NCBI GenBank assembly: GCA_016235585.1
Contig: JACRJY010000008.1
Location: 1-36,780, forward strand
Direction of reading: 5' to 3'
Length of the DNA stretch: 36,780 bases
Source of the DNA: Verrucomicrobiota bacterium
Lineage (GTDB): Bacteria > Verrucomicrobiota > Verrucomicrobiia > Limisphaerales > JACRJY01
Within the stretch, counting starts at the first letter, position 1; every line of letters begins with the position of its first letter. Shown here one piece after another: positions 23,406-32,062 of this stretch. A program made the position numbers and the translations under genes. The notes beneath the pieces were generated by a model. That model made no database searches. It saw nothing but the letters and a program-made list of their open reading frames with translations, and was not told the DNA's origin.

Positions 23406-24368
23406 CTATTTCGCCAGATGGCACGCCGCCCAGTGGCCGGGCGCGATCTCGCGCAAAGGCGGCGGCTCAATCCTGCACCGCGCCTCGGCCACAGGACAGC
23501 GCGGATGAAACGGGCAGCCCGCGGGCGGATGTATCGGCGAGGGAACGTCGCCGGACAACACGATGCGTTGCCGCTTGGAATCCGGATCCACGACCGGCAC
23601 CGCCGAGATGAGCGCCTGCGTGTAGGGATGCTTCGGCGCGCGGATGACTTCCTTCGCCCCGGCCAGTTCCACCACCTTGCCGAGATACATCACCAGCACG
23701 CGATGGCTGATGTGCTCGACGACCGCGAGGTCGTGCGCGACGAAGAGATAGGCGATGCGCCGTTCGCACTGGAGGTCTTGCAGCAGGTTGATGATCTGCG
23801 CCTGCACGGAAACGTCGAGCGCGCTCACCGGCTCGTCGCAGACGAGCAGCTCCGGCTCCACCGCCAGCGCACGGGCGATGCCGATGCGCTGCCGCTGGCC
23901 GCCGCTGAATTCGTGCGGATACCGCTGCGCGTGCGCGGCGTTGAGGCCGACGACTTCGAGGAGCTGTTCGATGCGCTGCTGCCGCGCCGGGCCGCTGTCC
24001 GCGAGGCGGTGGATGTCGAGCGCCTCGCCGATGATCTGGGCAACCGTGTGGCGCGGGTTCAACGAGCTGTTCGGGTCCTGGAAAATCATCTGGAACCGCC
24101 GCCGCGCGCGCAGTTCGCCGCCGTTCAATTGGGCAATGTCCTCGCCCTCGAACACGATGCGCCCGGCGGTGGGCGTGACGAGCTTCACGATGGCGCGGGC
24201 CAGCGTGGTCTTGCCGCAGCCGCTCTCGCCGACGAGGCCGAGCGTCTCGCCCGGCTCAATCGCGAAGCTCACATCGTCCACCGCCTTCACGTGCGCCGTG
24301 GTGCGCCGGAAGACGCCCTGCTGGACGGGGAAGTGGACCTTGAGGTTTTGGACTTCGAGAAGGCTCAT
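23406..24368 (-). CDS. oppF: Oligopeptide/dipeptide ABC transporter ATP-binding protein, OppF/DppF type
   Basis: The 320-residue protein has Walker [11 protein letters not shown]-loop [11 protein letters not shown], signature [15 protein letters not shown], Walker [13 protein letters not shown] and switch His VAHDLAVV. The C-terminal oligopeptide-transporter domain ends with the Cys cluster [14 protein letters not shown], which in this family can bind an Fe-S cluster. It energises peptide import together with OppD and two permeases. No permease or binding protein is nearby, but an OppD partner lies at 30.5 kb on the other strand. Its ATG overlaps the stop of the nucleotidyltransferase gene by 4 bp, so translation of the two is probably coupled. 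Confidence 0.93.
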   Translation of the reverse strand: MSLLEVQNLKVHFPVQQGVFRRTTAHVKAVDDVSFAIEPGETLGLVGESGCGKTTLARAIVKLVTPTAGRIVFEGEDIAQLNGGELRARRRFQMIFQDPNSSLNPRHTVAQIIGEALDIHRLADSGPARQQRIEQLLEVVGLNAAHAQRYPHEFSGGQRQRIGIARALAVEPELLVCDEPVSALDVSVQAQIINLLQDLQCERRIAYLFVAHDLAVVEHISHRVLVMYLGKVVELAGAKEVIRAPKHPYTQALISAVPVVDPDSKRQRIVLSGDVPSPIHPPAGCPFHPRCPVAEARCRIEPPPLREIAPGHWAACHLAK

Positions 24369-25132
24369 GCGCGTTGATGCGAGTCGCGGCGGTCAGTTTT
24401 TTCAAGCCACTGTGGCAGCCGCGTCTGGCAGAATCGGGCGATCCGGCGGTGCGGGCTGGCAATTACTTCGGCCTCCGGCAAGGCTTGCCGCCAATTCAGG
24501 CCAAGCTGGCGCGCGGCTTTCCTGCCGGTTGTGGATTCGGCCAGCTTGAGCACACGCTCCGCCGCCCCCAGCCAGCCGCGGGCCGGCAGGGCACCCGCCT
24601 CGACGCCTTGCAGGATTTCGCGCAGGAAAGCGCGGACGCAGATGAGAGAAATTTTGGCGTGCTCCGTGTCGCGCCGATCAGCCTGATCCACGGTGAAAGC
24701 GAGGTTGAGTTTGCAGGCAAGAAGAGAGATGACATCCATGACGCGGACGAGGCGTCCGGCATATTCGTGGGTGACGGCGAATTTGTTGATTTCATTCGCG
24801 GTGACTCCGGGGACACGGCGAATCAATTCAATGCTGGACTCGCTCCCACCGATGCCCCAGGGAATTGCGCCGGCAAACGCCGTCATCATCCGCCGGTGAG
24901 GGAAACGCGGCACAACTCCCAGCCCGGCGGCCATCCGCAGCACGTCCTCGCGGTTGCCGTAGAAATCAACGTCCCGGCTCGTGAACGGCTGCCATGCGGC
25001 AAGCGCCGGTTCAACCGCCAGATACCGGGTCGCCCAGTAATTCACGGCCTGGCCACCGATGAGGATGTAAGGCAGACCCGCCGCGTCGGTGATGCGCAAA
25101 ACTCCGCCAAACTGGTCGAGCGAGAACCGCAT
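24365..25132 (-). CDS. Nucleotidyltransferase-fold protein (AbiEii / DUF6036-like)
   Basis: The 255-residue protein shows the minimal nucleotidyltransferase pattern: [13 protein letters not shown] (GG at 26-27) and SRDVDFYG with the acidic pair D54 and D56. The rest is helical, with an Arg-rich C terminus. Such proteins include AbiEii-type toxins and substrate-modifying enzymes. A small gene ends 12 bp upstream, so a toxin-antitoxin pair is possible. The order is the usual antitoxin-first arrangement, but I do not recognise the small partner. It overlaps the oppF start by 4 bp (ATGA), an odd neighbour for a peptide transporter. Confidence 0.72.
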   Translation of the reverse strand: MRFSLDQFGGVLRITDAAGLPYILIGGQAVNYWATRYLAVEPALAAWQPFTSRDVDFYGNREDVLRMAAGLGVVPRFPHRRMMTAFAGAIPWGIGGSESSIELIRRVPGVTANEINKFAVTHEYAGRLVRVMDVISLLACKLNLAFTVDQADRRDTEHAKISLICVRAFLREILQGVEAGALPARGWLGAAERVLKLAESTTGRKAARQLGLNWRQALPEAEVIASPHRRIARFCQTRLPQWLEKTDRRDSHQRA

Positions 25133-25144
25133 GGCGCCGGCGAT

Positions 25145-25336
25145 TCAGTCCGCGCCTTCGGCCATGGCGGTGAGAACCTGCCGGAGGTTGGCAATCCGTC
25201 CGAGCGAACCATCCAGTAAACCCGTGGTCCGTTGCTCCCGTCGCGCTGCCGCGCGGCTCTTCCGGGCGCGACCCAACGCCGCCATGCGCTCACGCGCCTC
25301 GGCCTGCTTGAGGGTCTTGAAAGAATTTGCTCTCAC
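25145..25336 (-). CDS. Small basic protein upstream of the nucleotidyltransferase
   Basis: A frame of 63 codons starts at a GTG at 25336 and ends 12 bp before the nucleotidyltransferase start. The product is Arg/Ala-rich and probably helical (AEARERMAALGRARKSRAAAR), then ends GRIANLRQVLTAMAEGAD. It has no helix-turn-helix that I can see. No good Shine-Dalgarno precedes the GTG, and the frame stays open upstream, so the start is uncertain. Small size, position and spacing fit an antitoxin or chaperone-like partner. Confidence 0.55.
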   Translation of the reverse strand: MRANSFKTLKQAEARERMAALGRARKSRAAARREQRTTGLLDGSLGRIANLRQVLTAMAEGAD

Positions 25337-25458
25337 ACACGGGAGGCTACCACAACTCCGGCCCGCGTAAAGCCGGGAACCATTTGCCTCCAATGCCTGC
25401 CCGGCGTCCGCGTGATTCGTTCCCAGTCCATCCTCGCCGGTTTTGTGTGAAGCAGGAT

Positions 25459-26463
25459 TTACTTGCCCTTCGGCGCGGGCGGGAAGGCGAGGTCGAACAC
25501 GCGATCCTCCGCCGCGATGGTGTCGTCGAGCGTGGGCGAGTAGTCGCGCACGCGGAGGGTCTTGCCGTCGGGCAGGAACTGCAGCAGGCGCAGGTAGCCG
25601 TTGCCGCCGTTGGGCTGGTTCTGGTAGTCCACGAGAATCTGGTGGACGGCGTTGCCATGCTTGCCCGTGTCGGTGCGGCGGCCCGTGATGCACACGTGCC
25701 CGCTGACGACGAGGGTGAAGTTCGCATGCTGCGAGACGAGCTTCTGCCAGAGATCCTCGCCGTCGTTGAAGCCGGCGGGTGATTTGCTCAATGCGGAACC
25801 GTCGAGGCCTTTGTTCGAGCGTTTGCCTTTGACCATGGCGAATACCTTGCGGTCAAAGCGCGTGTTGTCCGGGCGCAGATAGGCGTGGGTGATGAGGATG
25901 GCCGAGCGGTCGGGATGTTTCGCCGCCACCGCGTTCGCCCAGCGGAGAACGTCGTGGCGCGGGCCGTATTCCAGCGCGAGCACGAGCCACTTGCGCCCGC
26001 CCGCCTCGAAGAGGTGGTAGCTGTTGTCGGAGCGCTGCGGCTCCTGGTCGTAAAACCCGCCGAACGTGGGGAGCTTCCTGAACTCGTCCGGCGGAAACGC
26101 CGCGCTCAAGCCTGAACCGCGCTCCTTGTTGTAGTCGTGGTTGCCCGGCAGCAGCGCGCAGGGCACCACGCCCGCCAGCCGCGCGTGCGCCTTGGCGGCG
26201 ACCTCCCATTCCGGCGCGGTGTTTTTGTCCGTGATGTCGCCGACGTGCAGCACGTAGGCGATGTTGTAGCGCTTGACGTTCTCCGCGATCCACTTCGTCT
26301 GCGCGTCGTAGATTTCGGGATGCTTCAGCGCGTAGAACTGCGTGTCCGGCAGCACGGCGAGGGTGAAGCCGCCCTCCGGCGGCGGCGGCGCGGCACCCAG
26401 GCGCAGGGCCAGCGCGCACGTGGCGAGGGAAAGGACGAGAAAAAATCGGCGGATGTGGTTCAT
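25459..26463 (-). CDS. Secreted calcineurin-like metallophosphoesterase
   Basis: The product has 334 residues from the ATG at 26463. A signal peptide (MNHIRRFFLVLSLATCALA) leads to the metallophosphoesterase core: D40 in LPDTQF, D76 in HVGDITD, GNHD at 107-110, His in LITHAYLR and VVSGHVC. The usual final GHxH is GHVC here, so the last His ligand is replaced or shifted. The family hydrolyses phosphomonoesters or diesters outside the cytoplasm; the substrate is unknown. It is divergent from the DUF1592 gene across 112 bp. Confidence 0.85.
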   Translation of the reverse strand: MNHIRRFFLVLSLATCALALRLGAAPPPPEGGFTLAVLPDTQFYALKHPEIYDAQTKWIAENVKRYNIAYVLHVGDITDKNTAPEWEVAAKAHARLAGVVPCALLPGNHDYNKERGSGLSAAFPPDEFRKLPTFGGFYDQEPQRSDNSYHLFEAGGRKWLVLALEYGPRHDVLRWANAVAAKHPDRSAILITHAYLRPDNTRFDRKVFAMVKGKRSNKGLDGSALSKSPAGFNDGEDLWQKLVSQHANFTLVVSGHVCITGRRTDTGKHGNAVHQILVDYQNQPNGGNGYLRLLQFLPDGKTLRVRDYSPTLDDTIAAEDRVFDLAFPPAPKGK

Positions 26464-26538
26464 GGTTTGGTTTGCTTTCGCGCAAACTACCGCAGCGCGC
26501 CCGCCCCCGGCAATAAAACTTACCGTCGCCGAAGTGAT

Positions 26539-26565
26539 TTGAAATTTTCCCCGCCGTGCTATCGT
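26539..26565 (+). promoter_or_regulatory. Possible promoter for the DUF1592/DUF1552 operon
   Basis: TTGAAA (26539-26544) and TATCGT (26560-26565) are 15 bp apart, and the ATG lies 10 bp after the second box. The spacing is short and the leader would be minimal, so this is tentative. Confidence 0.35.
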
Positions 26566-26575
26566 CTGAAAACCG

Positions 26576-28918
26576 ATGTTGAAACGTCTGCTGCTCTGGC
26601 TCGCCCTGCCGCTCTGCGCGGTGCTGACCGGCTGTGTCAAAGAGCCGGCGAAGCCCGCCGCAAAGCCGCGGCCGTCCGCCGATCCCTCGGCGCTGGCCTA
26701 CGAGAAGCAGGTTCGCCCGCTGCTGGAGAAGTATTGCTACGACTGCCACGGGGCGAAAAAGGCCAAGGCCGACCTCGCGTTGCACGGCTACCGGGATCTG
26801 GCCGCCATCCAGAAGGACCGCAAGGTCTGGGAAAAAGTCATGCACAACATCCGCAGCCGCGAGATGCCGCCGGAGGACAAGCCCCAGCCCACGCAGGAGC
26901 AGCGCGACCAGATGGCGGAGTGGATCGAGTCCGAACTCTTCAACGTGGACTGCTCGAAGCCCGATCCGGGCCGCGTCACGCTCCGCCGCCTCAACCGCGC
27001 GGAATACAACAACACCATCCGCGACCTCGTGGGCGTGAACTTCTCGCCCGCCGAGGATTTCCCGCCGGACGACGCCGGCTACGGCTTCGACAACATCGGC
27101 GACGTGCTCTCCGTCCCGCCGGTGTTGCTGGAGAAATACCTCGCGGCGGCGGAGGCCATCATGGACCGGGCCGTCGTCACGGATTTCACGCCGAAGCGGC
27201 CCGTGGTGACGGTGGCGGCGAAGGATTTGGAGGCCACCGGCCCCGCCGGCATGTTCAATGATTTTGGCCGCATGGTGACAAAGGACGGCGAGGCCTCGCT
27301 GCGCCGCACGGTGAAGACCGCCGGGGAATACATCTTCCGCGTGCGCGCCAACAGCCGCCAGGTCGGCTCCGAGGTGTCCAGGATGGAAATCCGGCTCAAC
27401 GGCAGGGCGGTCAAAGCCTTCGCCGTGACCGGCAGCGTGGACTCGCCCGGCACCTACGAAATCCGCAGCCAGCTTGCGCCGGGCGTCCACAAGTGGAGCA
27501 TGGTGCTGCTCAATCCCTACACCGCGCCCACGGATTCCAAGGGCCGCAAACGCGACCGGGGCTTCCTGATTGAATCCGTGGAAATCTCCAGCCCGCCCCA
27601 GCCCGTCGCGCTGACCGAGACGCACCAGAAAATCTTCGCCGTCCCGGCCACCGTCACGAAGCCCGACGACAAGGCGCGGGAAATCATCCGCAACTTCGCC
27701 CGGCGCGCCTTCCGCCGCCCGGTGAAGAACGAGGAGGTCGAGCGCTACCTCACCTTCGTGCGGATGGCGCAGAAGGAGGGCGAGAATTTCGAGAAGGGCG
27801 TGAAGCTCGCGTTGCAGGCGGTGCTGGTCTCGCCGCACTTTCTTTTCCGTGGCGAACTTCAGCCGCAGCCGGACAATCCGAAGGCCGTTCACCCGATTGA
27901 CGACTACGCGCTGGCCACGCGGCTTTCGTATTTCCTCTGGAGCACGATGCCGGACGCGGAATTGTTCGCGCTAGCCGAGAAGAAGCAGCTCCGCCCGAAC
28001 CTCGAAAAACAAGTTGCGCGAATGCTCAAAGACCCGAAGGCCGAGGCGCTCGTGGACAACTTCGCCGGGCAATGGCTGCAAATCCGCAACCTGCGGCTCA
28101 TGGCGCCCGACGCGAAGCAGTTCCCGAAATTCGACGAGCCGCTGCGCGCCGCGATGGAGCGGGAGACGGAGCTGTTCTTCGACCACATCATGCGCCATGA
28201 CCGCAGCGTGCTGGAGTTTTTGAACGGCGATTACACCTTTCTGAACGAGCGGCTCGCGCGGCACTACGGCATCCAGGGCGTGAGCGGCGACAAGTTCCAG
28301 CAGGTCTCGCTCAAAGGCTCGCCGCGCGGCGGCGTGCTTACGCACGGCAGCATCCTCACGCTCACTTCGAACCCTACACGCACCTCGCCGGTCAAGCGCG
28401 GCAAGTTCGTCCTCGAAAACCTCCTCGGCACGCCGCCGCCGCCGCCGCCGCCCGACGTGCCGGAACTCGCCGACGAGCGCGAGGGCAAGGAACTCACCGG
28501 CACGCTGCGGCAGCGCATGGAGCAGCACCGCAACGACCCCAACTGCTCCGGCTGCCACGCGCGGATGGACCCGATTGGCTTCGGCATGGAAAATTTTGAC
28601 GGCATCGGCGCGTGGCGCGGCCAGGAGGGCGGGCTGGCCGTGGACGCCTCCGGCAAGCTCGTCAGCGGCGAGAACTTCGCCGGCCCGGCGGAACTGCGCG
28701 ACATTCTGGCGAAGAGCAAGAGCAAGGAATTCATCCGCTGCCTGTCCGAGAAGATGCTCACCTACGCGCTGGGCCGCGGCCTCGAATACTACGACCGCTG
28801 CGCCGTGGACGAAATCACCAAGGGCGTGGCGCAGGGCGGGCACCGCTTCTCCGCGCTGGTGACGAGCATCGTCAAAAGCACGCCGTTCCTGATGCGCCGG
28901 GGCGAAGGCGCACAATGA
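26576..28918 (+). CDS. Membrane-anchored c-type cytochrome with DUF1587/1592/1595/1588/1585 domains
   Basis: The 780-residue lipoprotein has a lipobox LTGC with C20. An N-terminal cytochrome c module has C54, C57 and H58 (CYDCH). It is followed by DUF1587 (RLNRAEYNNTIRDLVG), a beta-sandwich, DUF1595 (FARRAFRRPVKNEE), DUF1592 (ALATRLSYFLWSTMPD), DUF1588 (RGGVLTHGSILTLTSNP) and DUF1585 (LSEKMLTYALGRGLEYYD). A second CxxCH (C657, C660, H661) lies in NCSGCHARMDP. This arrangement is characteristic of Planctomycetes and Verrucomicrobia and is usually paired with a DUF1552 gene, as here. The function is thought to involve extracytoplasmic redox chemistry on complex carbon, but it is not settled. 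A seven-proline run encoded by CCG triplets is typical of DUF1588. Confidence 0.93.
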   Translation: MLKRLLLWLALPLCAVLTGCVKEPAKPAAKPRPSADPSALAYEKQVRPLLEKYCYDCHGAKKAKADLALHGYRDLAAIQKDRKVWEKVMHNIRSREMPPEDKPQPTQEQRDQMAEWIESELFNVDCSKPDPGRVTLRRLNRAEYNNTIRDLVGVNFSPAEDFPPDDAGYGFDNIGDVLSVPPVLLEKYLAAAEAIMDRAVVTDFTPKRPVVTVAAKDLEATGPAGMFNDFGRMVTKDGEASLRRTVKTAGEYIFRVRANSRQVGSEVSRMEIRLNGRAVKAFAVTGSVDSPGTYEIRSQLAPGVHKWSMVLLNPYTAPTDSKGRKRDRGFLIESVEISSPPQPVALTETHQKIFAVPATVTKPDDKAREIIRNFARRAFRRPVKNEEVERYLTFVRMAQKEGENFEKGVKLALQAVLVSPHFLFRGELQPQPDNPKAVHPIDDYALATRLSYFLWSTMPDAELFALAEKKQLRPNLEKQVARMLKDPKAEALVDNFAGQWLQIRNLRLMAPDAKQFPKFDEPLRAAMERETELFFDHIMRHDRSVLEFLNGDYTFLNERLARHYGIQGVSGDKFQQVSLKGSPRGGVLTHGSILTLTSNPTRTSPVKRGKFVLENLLGTPPPPPPPDVPELADEREGKELTGTLRQRMEQHRNDPNCSGCHARMDPIGFGMENFDGIGAWRGQEGGLAVDASGKLVSGENFAGPAELRDILAKSKSKEFIRCLSEKMLTYALGRGLEYYDRCAVDEITKGVAQGGHRFSALVTSIVKSTPFLMRRGEGAQ

Positions 28919-28924
28919 CCGGGC

Positions 28925-28953
28925 TTGTTCTTGAATGGCTCCGGCACTAGATT
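28925..28953 (+). promoter_or_regulatory. Possible internal promoter before the DUF1552 gene
   Basis: TTGTTC (28925-28930) and TAGATT (28948-28953) are 17 bp apart, 19 bp before the ATG. It lies in the short gap after the cytochrome gene, where read-through is equally likely. Confidence 0.22.
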
Positions 28954-28972
28954 CGTCAGCACAACAGCCGTT

Positions 28973-30337
28973 ATGAACCCGATTTTTCACCAGCACCAGT
29001 TGCCGCGCCGGACGTTCCTGCGCGGCCTCGGCATCACGATGGCGCTGCCGATGTTCGAGGCGATGCTCCCCGCCGCGAGCGTGGCCGCCGGGTCGTTCAG
29101 CGCCACGGCCTCCGGTGCGCCGCGCCGCATGGCGTTTGTCTATATTCCAAACGGCGTGAACGTGGAGGACTGGACGCCGGCGAAGATCGGGGCCGGCTAC
29201 GATTTGCCGGCGATCCTCCAGCCGCTCAAGAATGTCCAATCGGATGTCTCGGTGCTCACCGGCCTCGCACAGACCAGGGCCCGCGCCAACGGCGACGGCC
29301 CCGGCGACCACGCCCGCGCCAACGCGACGTTCCTCACCGGCTGCCAGGCGTTCAAGACTTCCGGGGCGAACATCCGCGCCGGCGTTTCGGTGGATCAAAT
29401 CGCGGCGGCGCGCATCGGACGGCTGACCCGCTTCCCTTCGCTGGAATTGAGCTGTGACAAGGCCCGCTCCGTCGGCGGGTGCGATTCCGGCTACAGTTGC
29501 GCCTACCAGTATAACGTCGCGTGGAAAACTGAAAACACCCCGATGCCGCCCACGGCGGATCCGCGCCAGGTTTTTGAACGGCTGTTCGGCGCGAACGACA
29601 AGCAGGCGGTGGAATCCCGCGCCCGCCGCAACCGCTACAACAAGAGCATCCTCGACTTCGTGATGGAGGACGCCCGCTCGCTCAAGGGCAATCTCGGCGC
29701 GACTGACCAGCACAAGCTCGACGAATATCTCTCCGCCGTGCGCGAGATGGAGATTCAGATCGAGCAGGCCGAAAAATTTGCCGCCACGCAGCCGAAGCCC
29801 GACATCGTCAAGCCCGCCGGCGTGCCCGACGATTACGGCCAGCACCTGCGGCTGATGTATGACCTGCTGGCGCTGGCGTTCCAGACCGACAGCACGCGCA
29901 TCGCGACCTTCATGACCGCGCACGACGGGAGCAACCGCCCGTATCCCTTCATCGGCGTCACCGAGGGGCACCACGACCTCTCGCACCACCAGAACAATCT
30001 CGACAAAAAGAAGAAGATTGCGCGGATCAACACCTTTCACACGACGCAGTTCGCCTACTTCATCGCCAAGCTCAAGTCCATCAAGGAAGGCGGCGGCTCG
30101 CTGCTCGACAACTGCATGGTTGTCTATGGCAGCGGCATCGGCGACGGCAACCGCCACTCGCACCACGACCTGCCGCTGCTCATGGCGGGCAGGGGCGGCG
30201 GCACTATCAAGCCGGGCCGCCACGTCGAGTTCCCCACGCTCACGCCGATGTGCAACCTCTTCGTCTCGATGCTCGACCGCATGGGCGCGCCGGTGCAGCG
30301 CTTCGGCGACAGCACCGGGCGGGTGGAGAACGTGTGA
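28973..30337 (+). CDS. Tat-exported DUF1552 protein
   Basis: The product has 454 residues from the ATG at 28973. The N terminus MNPIFHQHQLPRRTFLRGLG contains a twin-arginine motif (R12-R13-T-F-L) followed by a hydrophobic stretch, so export in folded form is likely. The body contains VYIPNGVNVEDWTP, TGLAQTRARANGDGPGDHARA, SCAYQYNVAWK, ATFMTAHDGSNR and GSGIGDGNRHSHHDLP, the conserved His/Asp-rich blocks of DUF1552, which suggest a metal site of the alkaline-phosphatase/sulfatase kind. It starts 54 bp after the DUF1592 cytochrome and forms the standard pair with it. The longer ATG at 28925 would disrupt the Tat signal. Confidence 0.9.
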   Translation: MNPIFHQHQLPRRTFLRGLGITMALPMFEAMLPAASVAAGSFSATASGAPRRMAFVYIPNGVNVEDWTPAKIGAGYDLPAILQPLKNVQSDVSVLTGLAQTRARANGDGPGDHARANATFLTGCQAFKTSGANIRAGVSVDQIAAARIGRLTRFPSLELSCDKARSVGGCDSGYSCAYQYNVAWKTENTPMPPTADPRQVFERLFGANDKQAVESRARRNRYNKSILDFVMEDARSLKGNLGATDQHKLDEYLSAVREMEIQIEQAEKFAATQPKPDIVKPAGVPDDYGQHLRLMYDLLALAFQTDSTRIATFMTAHDGSNRPYPFIGVTEGHHDLSHHQNNLDKKKKIARINTFHTTQFAYFIAKLKSIKEGGGSLLDNCMVVYGSGIGDGNRHSHHDLPLLMAGRGGGTIKPGRHVEFPTLTPMCNLFVSMLDRMGAPVQRFGDSTGRVENV

Positions 30338-30354
30338 TTACGTGCTTTCGCGGA

Positions 30355-30459
30355 CAGTGGGACAGGCGTCCCGCCTGTCCAGCAGAGCGCGACGACGGCA
30401 TCCGATTCCGCGTTGCTGGCAGTCCACTCTACCGAACCGGCGGGACGCCTGTCCCGCTG
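30355..30459. repeat. Paired-hairpin repeat between the DUF1552 gene and oppD (family B, copy 2)
   Basis: A 21-bp inverted repeat (30355-30375 and 30439-30459, 20 of 21 positions complementary) bounds the element. The left arm contains GGACAGGCG-tcc-CGCCTGTCC (30360-30380). Plus-strand reading gives GQASRLS and RRDACPA, the same words as the valS copy at 9461-9543. Confidence 0.85.
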
Positions 30460-30532
30460 TTTTCGCCATGTTCGTGCGACTTCAGTCTGAATTCTGTCGC
30501 CCGCCGGACGCTGTTGCCGCACACTTTTCCTG

Positions 30533-31486
30533 ATGCTGCTCGAAATCAAAAACCTCACCCTTGATTTCCGCACGGACGCCGGATTTGTCCGTGCCGTGGA
30601 CGGCGTTTCCCTCTCCATCGCCGCCGGTGAAACCGTCTGTCTCGTCGGCGAGAGCGGCTCCGGCAAAAGTGTGACGGCGCTCTCCATTGCACGCCTCGTG
30701 CCGGTGCCGCCCGCCCGCTACGCCGCCGGAGAAATCCTCCTGAATGGTCGCGACGTTTTGAAAATGTCCCAAGCCGAACTGTGCCAGATTCGCGGAGGCG
30801 CGGTGAGCTATGTTTTTCAAGAGCCGGGCGCGTCGCTCAATCCCGTCTTCCGCGTCGGCCAGCAGATTTTAGAATCACTCCGCCTGCACCGCCCGTCCGC
30901 CGCCACGGATACCGAGGTCATCCGCTTACTGAAACTCGTCGGCATTCCCGCGCCGGAAAGCCGCCTGCGCGACTATCCGCACCAGCTTTCCGGCGGGATG
31001 CAACAGCGCGTGATGATTGCGATGGCCCTCGCCGCCGAGCCGAAACTGCTCATCGCCGACGAACCCACCACCGCGCTCGATGTGACCATCCAGGCACAGA
31101 TACTCGACCTGCTGCGCGATTTGAAGCAGCGCCTTGGCATGAGCATCCTCCTCATCACGCACAACCTCGGCATCGTCGGCGACATCGCGGACCGCGTCGC
31201 GGTGATGTATGCCGGGCAGATTGTCGAGCAGGCACCCGCGCGCGAACTGCTCCGCCGCCCGCTGCATCCCTACACGCAGGCGCTGATGAACTCCGTGCCC
31301 AAGCTCGGCGAAACCGCCGCGCGCCTCACCGCCATCCCCGGCACCGTGCCGCATCTCGGTGAATTTCCAAGCGGCTGCCGCTTCCATCCGCGCTGTGGCA
31401 AGGCGCAGGCCGACTGTTCGCAAAAGCCGCCGGAGCTGTTGGAAGTGGAGCCGGGCCGCTGGGTGCGGTGTCCGCATTGGAAGTGA
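30533..31486 (+). CDS. oppD: Oligopeptide/dipeptide ABC transporter ATP-binding protein, OppD/DppD type
   Basis: The 317-residue protein has Walker [10 protein letters not shown]-loop [10 protein letters not shown], signature [15 protein letters not shown], Walker [13 protein letters not shown] and switch His LITHNLGIV. The C-terminal oligopeptide-transporter extension ends with the Cys cluster [14 protein letters not shown]. The GGMQQRV signature is typical of the OppD half, whereas GGQRQRI at 23.4 kb marks the OppF half. The two probably work as one heterodimer although they lie 6 kb apart on opposite strands. No permease genes are present in the window. The family B repeat lies in its upstream region. 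Confidence 0.93.
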   Translation: MLLEIKNLTLDFRTDAGFVRAVDGVSLSIAAGETVCLVGESGSGKSVTALSIARLVPVPPARYAAGEILLNGRDVLKMSQAELCQIRGGAVSYVFQEPGASLNPVFRVGQQILESLRLHRPSAATDTEVIRLLKLVGIPAPESRLRDYPHQLSGGMQQRVMIAMALAAEPKLLIADEPTTALDVTIQAQILDLLRDLKQRLGMSILLITHNLGIVGDIADRVAVMYAGQIVEQAPARELLRRPLHPYTQALMNSVPKLGETAARLTAIPGTVPHLGEFPSGCRFHPRCGKAQADCSQKPPELLEVEPGRWVRCPHWK

Positions 31487-31541
31487 TTTTCAGACGAGTG
31501 GATGAGGCTTTGACTCCGCGCTGGCCCGCGGGTTACGTCGC

Positions 31542-31585
31542 GTAAGCTTCCATCCCCGCACAGGAGCAGACGAGGTTGCGGTCGC
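31542..31585 (-). repeat. Orphan copy of the gcvP 3' end (distal flank of the island)
   Basis: These 44 bases match 33481-33524, the true gcvP end, at 39 positions and in the same orientation. On the minus strand they read [14 protein letters not shown] followed by A, T and a stop. Similarity ends abruptly at 31585, so only the last codons of gcvP are duplicated. Confidence 0.9.
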
Positions 31586-31618
31586 TGCGATCGCTGTTAA
31601 AAAGATGACCGACTATTA

Positions 31619-32062
31619 TCAGACGAGGTGTTTTGTTGTTATGCTACCCCATTTGGTGTTGAGGTATTCGGCAATGAGTCGGCGGTGGCAATGATGCGGT
31701 TGGTGTTCACTGCAAAGCAGGCAGCCGTGTTGGAGGACTTCTGGCTGAATGCGCTTCTCGATTTCACGCCGTGCCATCAAATCCAAAAAGGCGCGTTCGT
31801 AGATTCCCCAATCGCCCTTGTGCTTTTTGTAGGCATCAAGGATGTCCGCCGTCGGCGCAAGCTCGGGCGCGTGAAGATACTCAATGCCTGCGATATTTTT
31901 GAGGAAGTAAGCCAGATCGTCTTTCTTTGAGAAACCGGCCAGTTGGGAGTTGTTGTTCAGGCGAACGTCCACCACACGTTTGACCCCGGCGCCCTTCAAG
32001 CTCGTGAAAAAATCACACGCCGTTTTCCGAGTGAACCCGATGGTGAACAGTTCAATTACCAT
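31619..32062 (-). CDS. DUF488 family protein (short form)
   Basis: The product has 147 residues from the ATG at 32062. The block ELFTIGFTRKTACDFF, the acidic strand VKRVVDVRLNNNSQLAGF and the C-terminal motif LLCSEHQPHHCHRRLIAEYL (Cys...Glu...CHRR) are the conserved elements of DUF488. The family has no settled biochemical role; the invariant Cys/His/Arg set suggests an enzyme or a nucleic-acid-related function. Its start codon lies within the last 11 bp of the upstream DUF488 gene. It is the last gene of the island and ends 34 bp before the orphan gcvP end. Confidence 0.88.
   Translation of the reverse strand: MVIELFTIGFTRKTACDFFTSLKGAGVKRVVDVRLNNNSQLAGFSKKDDLAYFLKNIAGIEYLHAPELAPTADILDAYKKHKGDWGIYERAFLDLMARREIEKRIQPEVLQHGCLLCSEHQPHHCHRRLIAEYLNTKWGSITTKHLV

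Noticed and set aside
25853-27892. A 679-codon minus-strand frame
   Set aside because: It overlaps parts of two well-supported genes on both strands and is compositionally a shadow.
27971-30223. A 750-codon minus-strand frame
   Set aside because: It is antisense to the DUF1592 and DUF1552 genes, which have clear family motifs.
31486-31541. Possible tRNA or integrase next to the island
   Set aside because: No cloverleaf or recombinase motif is visible; the only recognisable boundary sequence is the gcvP-derived repeat.
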